This document shows positions 19,874 to 30,658 of a stretch of DNA of 64,000 nucleotides, in pieces. Within the stretch, counting starts at the first letter, position 1, and each line of letters begins with the position of its first letter. The position numbers and the translations under genes are program-made. This DNA is from Micropterix aruncella (Eukaryota; Arthropoda; Insecta; Lepidoptera; Micropterigidae). Location of the stretch: contig OX155978.1 of assembly GCA_944548615.1 (NCBI GenBank), positions 9,180,031 to 9,244,030 of the forward strand, written 5' to 3'. The notes below the pieces were generated by a model, which was not told the origin of the DNA, did not search any database, and saw only the letters and a program-made list of their open reading frames with translations.

Positions 19874-22424
19874 TGTCACAAAGGACTTTTAACTATCCTT
19901 AGGCCCCACCAGTTGGGTGCCATAATAATTGGATGCCATAATATTTTCAATCGATTGTAAATAAAATAATAATATCAATACAATGCATGTGTTTAATACG
20001 ATGCACCAAATTCGATAATTGGGTTCTAGTGCCTTATTTGTTTAGATATGTTCAATGTCAAATTATATTGAAACATGAATCGTAATGTTACATACAACAA
20101 TAAAATTACTTATAACTAACATACTGTCAACTAGTCGATGGCGTTCCAGTGATATAATGAATTTAAATGACCGCAGTCGCTAATGCCCGATATAAACTAC
20201 GACCTGGTTACCATTCAGTCCACTGAATGTCCATATGGTTTTCGTTCTATTATTTCTATTAATACTATTCCCTCCCCGTTATCCGTGGAACCCCATCGAT
20301 CAGTCAAATAAAAACCCTTATTACAATATAATCTACAATTTTCCTTATCTTTAAACTTAATCTAACATTCAGTATAATTCGAATGTTTCCTTAACTAGTT
20401 TCCAAATTAAGAGCACATTTATATAATGGCTGGTGTCTGAATCAATGGAGTTAGAAAGGCTAACTCTCTTCCAAATTAAATGAGAGTCTATCTAGAGGTT
20501 TACCTCGTATAATTATCAACGACTCTTCCTGTCAATCGATGTTAAATGCCTCATTTTTAGTTAACGTGCAAATATGTAGAAATCACGCTTTTACGTTACT
20601 ACTACTTATCATTTCTAATAATTTCCAACAAAACCCCCCAAAACTCTAATATTTATAACCCCAAAAAAATATACAACAATGACAATATTGGTTGCTAGCT
20701 TCGGCCCAAATAATTAAATAACGCCAGCTTCGGCAAAATAAACTTACATATTTTTAGTACATCTTTGCCGACAATGACTCTCGGCTATACTTCCCGTATT
20801 TACAGCTGCATTGCACAATTATGCACTTATAACTAAATGTCAATCTTCGATGTGTTGTTGCATTCCTAGAAATCTGCCATACCACGACGAATGCCTTTTT
20901 AGAAACCCCAACCTCTTCGCTATCGTACTGCAATTCCAAGCCGTTACTGCGTTCTCGTCAATGTTAATTGTATTTCACCGCTATGTTATGCACCTCCGAA
21001 GAACGCTCGCTATGTTGTGATATATTAATCTGACTTTGCCTCGTCGCCATCTTTGATATAATTTCCGTATTGCAACCCGACGAAATCTCGTACTTCTATT
21101 TTATTTGAAATGTTGGATTTTTACATGCCAACTCGCGTAGCTCTCTCGATTCACATTTTTAGCACTGGATTTTCAATTATTTGTTCGTTTTAGTGTCTTT
21201 GTAAAAAGCGCCTCAATGACGAGTGCGATAAAGCGTTTCTGTGATGTACGATCTGCACACTTTATACGAATTTAAATGAACTGGGCACTAAGATGCTTCA
21301 CAGCATCTCAGTGCCCTTATTTTAAACTGTTTTATCCTCACATCTGAGCCCCAAGATATACTTTTCTTTCCCAAACTTTCGCAGCTTTAGTGCGTGCAAC
21401 TAAAATTTCTTAATGGATGCCGGAAGCAACACGTCTATCCCTTATATAACACCCCTATCGATGTGACCTTTTTTTCAATAATTTAACCCACAACTATTGA
21501 CTAATCAATCACAAAACGATCTGATTTATCTATTTTTTCGTTAATTAATGCTCTGCTACATTGCTAACAAGCGAATTTCTTAACGATAATTCGTGCTTCT
21601 ACTTCTACACATGATTTTAAGTATTTAATTTACGTATTATGAGAATTGATGTTTCATATTCGGCGGGAAATCTTCATACTTTGACCTGACCTTGCCGCCT
21701 TTCTTTCGCGTCGTTTCCGCTTTCGCCTTTGAAAGCGAAATAATATAACTATTTTATTTCAATTTTATTTATTGATAGTATTTTTATCTAGTAATTCCTC
21801 TATTTTAATTAAGTGTTTCTAAATTTCCTCATTTCACTATTAAATTTTATTTTGACTGGCAATTATTTGGTGAAAAATTCTTTTAATTTCATTAATTCGG
21901 CTTTCTTCCATCGATGTCGATTATGTTTTCCAATTTCTCTTAATAATAAATCAAATGTTCTTCAAATGACTTTATCAATATTGCTATTAATTCTCCCATA
22001 ATTCCTACTATTTAATGAACCCCTTTTTATATTTCTTTGAAAAACCAATCGGTCGACTTTTTAAGACCATAAACATGCTTCTATTGTCTATTTGTCAATT
22101 ATTGATATTTACGTCGATTTTTCGTAAAAATCTCAAAATATGCTAATTTCTTGCCAAATATTCCTGATTATCTATTTTTAAACCCCTAATAATGTCCTTA
22201 ACTCTCAAAACTATTCAAAACCCTTTATTTATGTAACGTTGACACTGCGCTCTATAGTTTAGCAAGTGACATTCTTCATCTGTCCGTTTTAGTTCCTAAT
22301 TAAATCACTAGATGTCACTATGATCATTTTTTAAGTACAATTTAATTTTAAAATTTCGAATAATCTATTTTGCGTTTAGCTTAGAGCTGCTAAGCGATCA
22401 TGTGATGATTTTCAGATCATTACA
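19874..22424 (-). repeat. Right LTR (5' LTR of the element)
   Basis: 2,551 bp. 20049-22424 is the near-identical partner of 13252-15628. Differences noticed: g/a near 13399 and 20196, c/t near 14820 and 21617, and a small indel/substitution near 15051 and 21847. 19874-20048 shares only the terminal TGTCACAAAGGACTTTT and a loosely similar 90 bp with the left LTR. Confidence 0.82.
21283..21316. promoter_or_regulatory. Hairpin in LTR (right copy)
   Basis: Exact duplicate of the 14486-14519 stem-loop. Confidence 0.6.
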
Positions 22425-23130
22425 TGGACGCTCTGGCTAAAGCTATCACAGAATCTTCTGTGGGACTGTATGCAAGAGATCAACAAATTGGAAAAAGCCG
22501 ACAAAATCACATTAACATGGACACCGGGCCAACCGGGCAACGAAGAGGCCGACAGACTGGCAAAACTGTCACACTGGAATGCCCGGTGGAGCCAGTTGTT
22601 GAGGTCTCCTTCACTATAGGTAAGAAAATCATTAGGGACTGCTTGGAGCAGGAACATCGGGCATCCTGGAAACAGAGCCAAGGATGTCGCCAGGCAAAGG
22701 CCACGATGGAGTAACTACTTCGTAAGAAAACCAAGCCCCTACTTGACATGAGCTAGAAGAACCTTAGAGCCACTATCGGTCTCCTCACCGGACACACGAC
22801 TCTTAGAGCACATATATTCAACCTTGGCTGGACCGAGAGCTAGGACTGGCAAATATGTGGCGAAGAACCTGAAGACAGCATACACATCGTTGGTCGCTGC
22901 CCAGGCCTCGCCGCAAAAAGATACAGTTTACTGGGACGAGCCTTTCTCGAACTCAGCTATCTGCCCAACTTGAAGGTCAGTGATCGGTATGGACTGGTAA
23001 GGAGTACCGGTCTACTAGCAGACCACTGAACCAACCACAAAGTGGGTAGTTACATAATATCTTATAGATCCAGGCGACATCAAGGGCTTGATACAAGCCC
23101 CCCACTCCGTTTACTACTTCTACTACTACT
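22425..23130 (+). pseudogene. LINE RNase H domain and C-terminal zinc-knuckle-like region, decayed
   Basis: One frame reads W-D-C-M-Q-E-I-N-K-L, then I-T-L-T-W-T-P-G-Q-P-G-N-E-E-A-D-R-L-A-K. The latter is the W.PGH.G..GNE.AD.LA box of RNase H (the H is replaced by Q). Further on: R-A-T-I-G-L-L-T-G-H-T-T-L-R-A-H (after a stop), C-G-E-E-P-E-D-S-I-H-I and A-A-K-R-Y-S-L-L-G-R. This matches the C-terminus of RNase H-bearing jockey/R1-like LINEs, where a C-x2-C-x-H-x-C-like motif follows. Several stops and frame changes make it a pseudogene. It starts exactly at the LTR element boundary. Confidence 0.75.
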
Positions 23131-23933
23131 ACAACTACTACACATTTTTTAATAAAATACCCTATTTACTTAATTTTATTTAAACAATACAGTTGTTTGT
23201 ATTATTTATATAGATAAAATATCACAAACTATAAACCTATATCAATATCAAATATTAATAGTAAAAATAACTGCATAGTACCGAGTAACTACTTTTATCT
23301 TATCCCTAATCTAAAGCGGTAAATAATTATATGGATGAAAAAGGAACAGCCAATAAGTAAGATAGAGATTGATGATTAGTGTGCTGGTGTCAGGTAAGAT
23401 TTAGTGACTAAAGATTTTACTTCTTTACACAGGCACATTCAATAGCTATAAGTCCCTAGTTCTTACACTCTGGGTACACCGTTCAAACAAAAAGTCCCAT
23501 TGTCCTTTCTCTACATACCATATATACATATGTATGTAATATACATATACACATGCAGGTCGACTCGATCATCGTTTTTGATATGTATTAACATTATTTG
23601 ACTATCAATTGCTTGAATGGGCGTTAATTTCATTCATTCTTTCGCTTATTAAAGTGACCGATGTACGATTTGTGGGTCAGTTGAATTCCTTGGCAACAGG
23701 GTTCAATGGAGTCGTTCGATATCACATCGATAACAACGGCACATTCCGCATTTTTTCCTTTCATTTTTCTTCCGACACAATATAAGAAATTAATCGCAAG
23801 AGAATGGGTCAATGACCGCACACGCCTTTGCGCCCCCTCGCGAAACAGCAAAGAAACGACGTTTTATTTGGGAAAATTTAGGGAAATGTCCCAAAAATCA
23901 TGGTACGAAGTATATCATTGATATTTACTGTGA
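23131..23933. other. No recognisable gene
   Basis: AT-rich to 23600. The GC-richer part (23690-23850) has 71-73 codon frames on both strands without family features. No transposon ends seen. Confidence 0.45.
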
Positions 23934-25386
<1,453 letters not shown>

Positions 25387-25470
25387 TTGGAACTTGATCC
25401 ACTTGATAGGCTCTCAAGGACCATCGGTGGTCTGCGAGCCACCGGTTGGGAACCACTTTTATATAGGATG
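25387..25470 (-). mobile_element. Possible hAT-like terminal sequence
   Basis: The minus strand reads AAGTGGTTCCCAACCGGTGG then ctcgcagacc. It resembles the CAGTGGTTCCCAACC termini of hAT transposons, with the first base changed. The opposite end was not found, and the GC-rich block to 25690 may be its interior. Confidence 0.35.
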
Positions 25471-25739
25471 GTACCCGTTTCTGGTCTATGGTCGATCGGG
25501 CGTCTGGTTGTCTATTGTCCGGCAGCGCGTGTCCGCAATAAACGGCGTGTTTACACTCGAAGTGACCCGAAAAAGTGCATTTTCGGGATCGAATCGGGCG
25601 CGAGCCGCGCACGGGTCGACGACCGGCGATTCTTGCTCTACGCCCCCCGGCAATACGGCGCATACTCCCATGCGTCTGCCACGTCTACGCTCGCGGGACA
25701 GTCAGAAAGCTTTGAAGAAAAACATGTCTTTCATAAATT

Positions 25740-25847
25740 AAATCGACGAAGTTGTAGACCTCTATCAGAATGTCAGAAACGCACCAATGGTTTCTACTTT
25801 TAAAGTGTCTCTAAAAAAGTATTTAATCTCCCTCCATTCCTAGTTAT
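25740..25847 (+). pseudogene. LINE ORF2 C-terminal tail
   Basis: The frame reads V-R-N-A-P-M-V-S-T-F-K-V-S-L-K-K-Y-L-I-S then a stop. This is the (IR)NAPS..FK..LK.YL tail typical of L2/CR1-type LINEs. Upstream is broken. Confidence 0.6.
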
Positions 25848-25920
25848 CTTAAGTCTCATCCGATCTTGTCCTGTCCTCCAATCCGTTCTGTCCTCTAAGC
25901 CCTAAATATTTTTAAAAAAT

Positions 25921-25960
25921 CGGCTGTATCACCTTAAGACTTTTCTGGCAAGCAGACAAG
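25921..25960 (-). repeat. Short dispersed motif, copy 2 of 5
   Basis: Complement of the ttggctacttgccggg motif described at 25-64. It is followed by a C-rich tract to 26035. Confidence 0.5.
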
Positions 25961-26284
25961 CCCCCCCTTCAATCCCCAACCTTCTAACCCCCCACACCAA
26001 ACCCTCCACCATCAACCCCCCGCCCCCCCCCCCCCGTTCGCAAATGTAATATATTTGTAGCATTTTTGTAGTATTTCGTAGTATTACAACCCTTTAAGCC
26101 TTAAGGCCTTCCAACACGATAGTGCACATCATTGATCACGTGTGCACATTCACTCAAAAAATACCCGCGTCTCGTCGAATCAATTTCGTGAGGCGAGACA
26201 CCGCCAAGCGATCGTGCATGAATTGCGCGCTGCCATAAAACATAATTTTCGCGCCGTTATCTTTTACATACAAATTGTCCCTCA

Positions 26285-26473
26285 GTGACGACAGAAATGT
26301 GTAAAAAGGGACCTGCGTTCTGTTGTGTTAAATATTTTAACGCTATTCCACAAAACATCAAATCAATGCAACAACCAGGATTCAAACAGACATTAAAGCA
26401 CTGCCACAAAAATAAATGCTATTACAGCGTGAATGACTTTTTAAACGTAATTATCCAACATTTTAAACTTTAA
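26285..26473 (+). pseudogene. LINE ORF2 C-terminal tail
   Basis: 62 codons: V-K-Y-F-N-A-I-P-Q-N-I-K, then F-K-Q-T-L-K, then C-Y-Y-S-V-N-D-F-L and a stop. The KYFN.IP..IK…FK..LK…YYS…FL pattern is a common LINE ORF2 ending. The related fragment at 32327-32520 has the same layout. A 3' UTR runs from 26474 to an (ATT)n tail at 26829-26845. Confidence 0.65.
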
Positions 26474-26846
26474 ACTTTTATTTTTAATTTTAGCTCTAAA
26501 TCTGACAAACCATAGATAGCCTAATAATTCCAGTTTGACATTTTAATTTAAAAACAAACTGACATTTGATTTATATATAGTAATGGAAATTTACTAAATT
26601 TGTAGATAATAGTTCTAATTATTATTTTGTTAATACCTATGTCTAAAACGTAATACTTTTCGGACATGTTTTCCTTTAACTGCGAAGTGAGCATATATTT
26701 AATTATAGAAAAAATACATATTGTACGCCTGATTGGTAAACTGTAAACATATTGTACGCCTGATTGGTACAGCACATATAATAGTACTTATCCATTTTGT
26801 ACGACCTACTTACAGTTCACAATAAAGAATTATTATTATTATTTTA
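26474..26846 (+). mobile_element. LINE 3' UTR with (ATT)n tail
   Basis: Follows the ORF ending at 26473 and finishes cacaataaagaattattatt plus further ATT. A 23 bp direct repeat (acatattgtacgcctgattg) occurs at 26716 and 26747. Confidence 0.6.
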
Positions 26847-26924
26847 AGCACCTCTTCCTTTGCTGTCCAATAAAACATGGTTTTAGAAAAAAAAAAATTG
26901 GCCCTGAAAGCGATAATGGCTATT

Positions 26925-27592
26925 TTCCTATATGATAATAATACTACTAATAATAAAACGCTTTATTCGTACGAAAAGGCGAGCTTATTGCCTGCAAGCA
27001 ATATTTTACAGCTAACCTATATTTGCGAGTATATGCTACATAGCTTCACCTATATAAAGAGACTAATAAAAAAAAGAGGATAAAAAGAAATATATATTTA
27101 ACTCTTTGTGGACACAGAATGTGCCACACCAAAATAATCTAACACCTATAATGACGCTAAGGTTTAAAAAGGAGGAGAATGGGAAGGGAAAGGGAATTTA
27201 TGTGGAACTCGTTATGCTTGGCGCGTTTCTGACATTTTTCGGCAAAGCATTCCAAAGATGGGCTCCATGCACGGTGAAAAGGATTGAGTAGAAGTCAGTG
27301 CTGTGACTAGGGATATAGAGTAGCAGGTTTTCTTTTGATCTCAGTACAGTAAATCTGCCAGTAAGTAAATTGGGAGCGACGCTATCCAAGATCTTGAAAA
27401 GCATACAAAGAACTTTCATGTCTCTTTTCTCCCGGGTCGACAGCCAGTGAAGTTTTTCTCTGTACTCCGTGATGTGGTCAAATTTTCTGAGGCCATGGAT
27501 ATAACGAATGCAGACATTTCGGAGACGCTAAACTTTGGTGGATAACTCCTCTGTGAGGTCGAGAAATGCGACATCTCCATAATCCAACTAAG
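26925..27592 (-). mobile_element. L2-like LINE, 3' portion, minus strand
   Basis: The 3' end (left) has ggcgagcttattgcctgcaa then gcaatattttacagctaacc, a stem-loop end shared with 42061, 53408 and 56121. The coding part on the minus strand includes L-D-Y-G-D-V-A-F-L-D, I-R-Y-I-H-G-L-R-K-F-D-H-I-T-E-Y and, at 27198-27419, I-P-S-H-S-T-D-F-Y-S…V-H-G-A-H-L-W-N-A-L-P. It is frameshifted near 27425 and 27525. An S1 copy is inserted at its right side (27593). Confidence 0.75.
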
Positions 27593-28030
27593 GTTGTCGA
27601 CTACAACGGGCGAGCCCGTCACCTCAGGAAGTTTTAACGATTAGTCGTTCTATCTCCCTGGAGTGAACGTAAAAGACTTTGGACAAAACAGTCCACCATC
27701 TAGCTACGTCACAAGCCCGTAAGAGGCCAACGCCTTAACCGCGAGATAGCCAGGAATGTTACCTGGCGGGCCGACACTCGCGCCCTTACTTCCAATTGTG
27801 ACCAGATTCCTCCGGTCTCTCGATTCGTTCCGAGTTCGAGGTCGCTTGCGCGGTCCTCTCCCTTCGAAGCGGTGAAACGGTGTATACCGAATCTATCGCG
27901 GACCACAGCGTCCTTTGCCCGGCTGTTCACCCAGGGTCGGATGGCCGATGGTCGTTTCAAGAGCAGTCGCCGTAAGGTCCGCAACCACCCCCGCTCTATA
28001 GGAAACAGTACTGCTTCCAGACTCCCCCGA
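27593..28030 (-). mobile_element. S1 SINE-like repeat, minus, 5'-truncated
   Basis: Starts (plus strand) AAGGTTGTCGACTACAACGG, the complement of the S1 3' end. It stops at 28030, where the second copy of the 8803-type element begins. Confidence 0.82.
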
Positions 28031-28540
28031 CTTTTATTAGGTCGACCTGTATGTAAGTATGTAATGGAATCTAAGGTAACTAATTTAACCATCTTCTAAG
28101 GATCGTAGCGCCATGAAAATTGGCAGCTGTATGTAGTTCTGATGGCAATACAATAATATGCTACTTTCGAACTGATATGATGATGGAGTCGGAAGATATG
28201 AACTGGAACTTCATGATGGAACATCGTATCATAGCTGTGTTTGGACTTGTTAGAAAAGTCTTGGAATGTACTTTGACCACGATTTGGTTTCAAGGTCTGA
28301 TGATGAAGCCGGAAGACAGGAACTGGCATTCCATGATGGAATATCGTATCATAGTCGTGTTTGCACTTGTGAGAAAGGTCACGTAATGGACTTTGAGCAC
28401 AATCAAGTTTCAAGGTTATAACAAACCTATTATATATTGACTTGTAAATATTGAGTGTAAATAGTGTAAATATTGACATAGGTACCTGTATAAAGCGTGT
28501 TTTTAGTGTTTTTTAAACTATTAACTTATTTTTGTTGTAG
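28030..28540. mobile_element. Second copy of the short-TIR element with ~122 bp internal repeats
   Basis: cttttattaggtcgacctgt to aaagcgtgtttttagtgttt, with tandem gatgatg(g/a)agtcggaaga blocks at 28178 and 28299. The left terminus is cut by the S1 junction. Confidence 0.7.
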
Positions 28541-29452
28541 TATCTTGTTTATAAGGAAGACAAATAATATTTAAAGTCCGTCATATTAAAGAAAATACAA
28601 CATAATTTTGGAGAATTACCATTTTAATGCTACCGAAAATACTTCAAAGTTATTACGAATTGGCGCGCTGGAGAGGGAGGGGGTCGGGGGGGGGTTGTCT
28701 ACTTGCCGGGAAAGTCTTTGTGTGACGCAACCGATTCTTTTAAAAGATAGCGGTGCATTTTTATTACCTTCGACAGAATCTGTCCATGTTTTTCCAATTT
28801 TAAAGACCGTTGAAAAATATACGTTATATTTTTGTTTTCTCACATCTTTCCGAGTGACCCTCCTACAATATCCATTTCGGTATATATCGTGCAATAACAT
28901 CCCGCTCTAGGTGCGGATAGAACGGACGGACTCAGCGGCGCCAAATCGCTTCAATAGTAATAGAGAATCATTGATGGCAAATATTGTATTTTCATCGTAG
29001 AACGTCGAACTTGCGATAATAGTTCATATATTGTGTTCATATTTTGATATATGTAGATGGAATATTTCTTGGGAGATGCTGTAGTTGCGATTTGCTACCC
29101 CCTTACTCGGTAGATTTTGCTCCAACAGATTCTAGCTTTCTAGCTTTCTAGATTTCAACATTATTATCTAGCTTTGACGTAGCTTTTGTTTTGATTTTTG
29201 ATTTTTTGATTTTTTACTTTATCGGCCAACCAACGGTTAAGGAAAGTTTGTGAAAGTGACTTTTTTCAGGTGAAGACGTAACTATCCATTTTGACGCCCG
29301 AGCGCGGATAGTGAGATTGCACGAATTAAACATGTTCGATTCAATCGTTTTCGCAAATCTATTGACCGGCGATCCAATGTGATTTCGGCCCAACAAGGCA
29401 TCTGTGTACCCAATTTCAATCTTTAAGTCTAATATGTCAAGATTGATATTGA
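28541..29452. other. Old repeat mosaic, no gene
   Basis: Contains a copy of the ttggctacttgccggg motif (28695-28733), a G-rich run (28677-28695), and gcccaacaaggcatctgtgt acccaattt (29389-29418), which is shared with 62289-62318. The 100-codon and 94-codon frames (28608-28910) have no family features. Probably a decayed non-LTR or SINE element of the R group. Confidence 0.45.
28695..28733 (+). repeat. Short dispersed motif, copy 3 of 5
   Basis: ttgtctacttgccgggaaag then tctttgtgtgacgcaaccg. Confidence 0.6.
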
Positions 29453-29464
29453 CTAGTGCGCATC

Positions 29465-29937
29465 CACAGCGACCGACTGTGCACTCTGACTAACAGTCGG
29501 GGGAGTCTGGAAGCAGTACTGTTTCCTATAGCGCGGGGGTGGTTGCGGACCTTACGCCGACTGCTCTTGAAACGACCATCGGCTACCCGATCCTGGGTGA
29601 ACAGCCGGGCAAAGGACGCTGTGGTCCGCGATAGATTCGATAAACACCGTTTCACCGCTTCGTAAGGGAGAGGACCGCGCAAGCGACCTCGAACTCGTAA
29701 CCAATCGAGAGACTGGAGTAATCTGGTCACAATTGGAAGTAAGGGCGTGAGTGTAGGCCCGCCGGGTAACACTCCTGGCTATCTCGCGGTTAAGGCGTTG
29801 GCCTCTTACGGGCTTGTGGCGTAGCTAGACGGTGGACTGTTTTGTCCTCAAGTCTTCTACGCTCACTCCAGGGAGATAGAACGACTAATCGTTAAAACTT
29901 CCTGAGGTGACGGGCTCGCCCGCTGTAGTCGACAACC
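29465..29937 (+). mobile_element. S1 SINE-like repeat, 5'-truncated, with target duplication
   Basis: Begins inside S1 (…ACTGTGCACTCTGACTAAC) and ends at the normal 3' end. CTAGTGCGCATC at 29453-29464 recurs at 29938-29949. 5' truncation with an intact 3' end and a 12 bp duplication supports target-primed reverse transcription. Confidence 0.82.
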
Positions 29938-29952
29938 CTAGTGCGCATCTTT

Positions 29953-30240
29953 GGGAGCTAATGGCCCTGTTGCGGTTAGGCCACTAAGACCCATGTGTTA
30001 GGGTCGGCCTCCACGCAGAAGTGCGAGCCGAATCGAGTGCGAGTGAACTACTATTCTATCCCGGCTAAAACTCTCGCGTCTCAGGCCTCACGGCTGGTGT
30101 ATCGGTTTCCTCTGGGGGATTGCCTCCCGGCTCTTCTGGACGGTTTGCGCACCGTGCGGCGTCAGCCAATCGATTGTGCATTCCGACTGATAGTCGGTGG
30201 AGTCTTGAAACGGCCTCGTTTCCTATGAGAGCGGGAGTAG
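29953..30240 (+). mobile_element. S1-related repeat (subfamily B), 5' half
   Basis: Starts GGGAGCTAATGGCCC but diverges clearly (…CCCATGTGTTAGGGTCGGCC). It matches the minus-strand copy at 59616-60220. It is cut at ~30240 by a LINE fragment. Confidence 0.7.
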
Positions 30241-30242
30241 TT

Positions 30243-30647
30243 GTTAACCATAGTATAATGTCGTATGGGATTTTGCTCTGGGGCCGCGCAGCCGATATGC
30301 AAACGATATTTACTTTGCAGAAAAGAGCCATACGATCCATTTATTGTTTAAACTCCCGAGCATCGCTAAAAGAGAAATTTAAAGAGATCAATATTCTGAC
30401 GGTTTATAGTCAGTATATATTCGATAACATAATGTATGTTCGTAAAAACTTTCACAGGTTTCGTAGGTTAGGTGACATTCACAGTAGGAACACCAGGTTC
30501 AAAAATAAACTAGCCATTATTTTATTTTATTTATTTATTTTATTTATTTTTGTTTATTCAATTATTACTAATCAACATAACAGTAAAACCAATGCATTGA
30601 AAAGTAAAATTAATAAAGATATTACCATAACTATACAAATAGAATGA
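30243..30647 (+). pseudogene. LINE RT C-terminal fragment
   Basis: The frame reads S-Y-G-I-L-L-W-G-R-A-A-D, then T-L-Q-K-R-A-I-R-S-I-Y, L-K-E-K-F-K-E-I-N-I-L-T-V, Y-V-R-K-N-F-H-R-F and N-T-R-F-K-N-K-L. This is the classic jockey-like C-terminus in canonical order. It lies head-to-head against the minus-strand RT that ends at 30659. An apparent upstream extension (30120-30242) is S1 sequence read in frame. Confidence 0.75.
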
Positions 30648-30658
30648 TACGTATAATA

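Larger units (their letters stand above)
12722..22424 (-). mobile_element. LTR retrotransposon with very long LTRs, mostly non-coding (LARD-like), minus strand
   Basis: 9.7 kb bounded by 2.5-2.9 kb direct repeats with TG…CA termini (12722-15628 and 19874-22424). Orientation is minus. Just inside the left repeat is a purine run on the minus strand (complement of 15629-15640, GGGAGGGGGTAT), the polypurine tract. Just inside the right repeat the minus strand reads TGCCGTCCCAACGTGTGGGG, a primer-binding-site-like sequence. The only coding trace is a retropepsin-like fragment at 18757-19095. No RT, RNase H or integrase was found in the 4.2 kb interior. The 2.38 kb shared part of the LTRs differs at only about four positions, so it moved recently, presumably mobilised in trans by an autonomous relative. 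Confidence 0.85.

Noticed and set aside
13252..20048. LTR boundaries at TGTTCAATG (13252 and 20049), where near-identity begins
   Set aside because: It would give TG…CA ends, but no PBS lies beside 20049. The flanks remain similar for a further ~90 bp, and both sides share TGTCACAAAGGACTTTT further out, next to the PBS-like leader and TGGA. The outer boundary is better supported.
12718..22428. Treating TGGA as proof of a simple insertion of the LTR element into a LINE
   Set aside because: A 4 bp match is weak evidence, and the left flank is not RNase H sequence as it should be if the element had inserted into that LINE.
25387..25803. 138-codon GC-rich frame as a host exon
   Set aside because: Three frames are open over the same GC-rich block, there are no splice sites of note, and the left part matches a hAT-like terminus while the right part is a LINE tail in another frame.
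28608..28910. Overlapping ~100-codon frames on both strands
   Set aside because: Within an old repeat mosaic and without any recognisable domain or codon preference.
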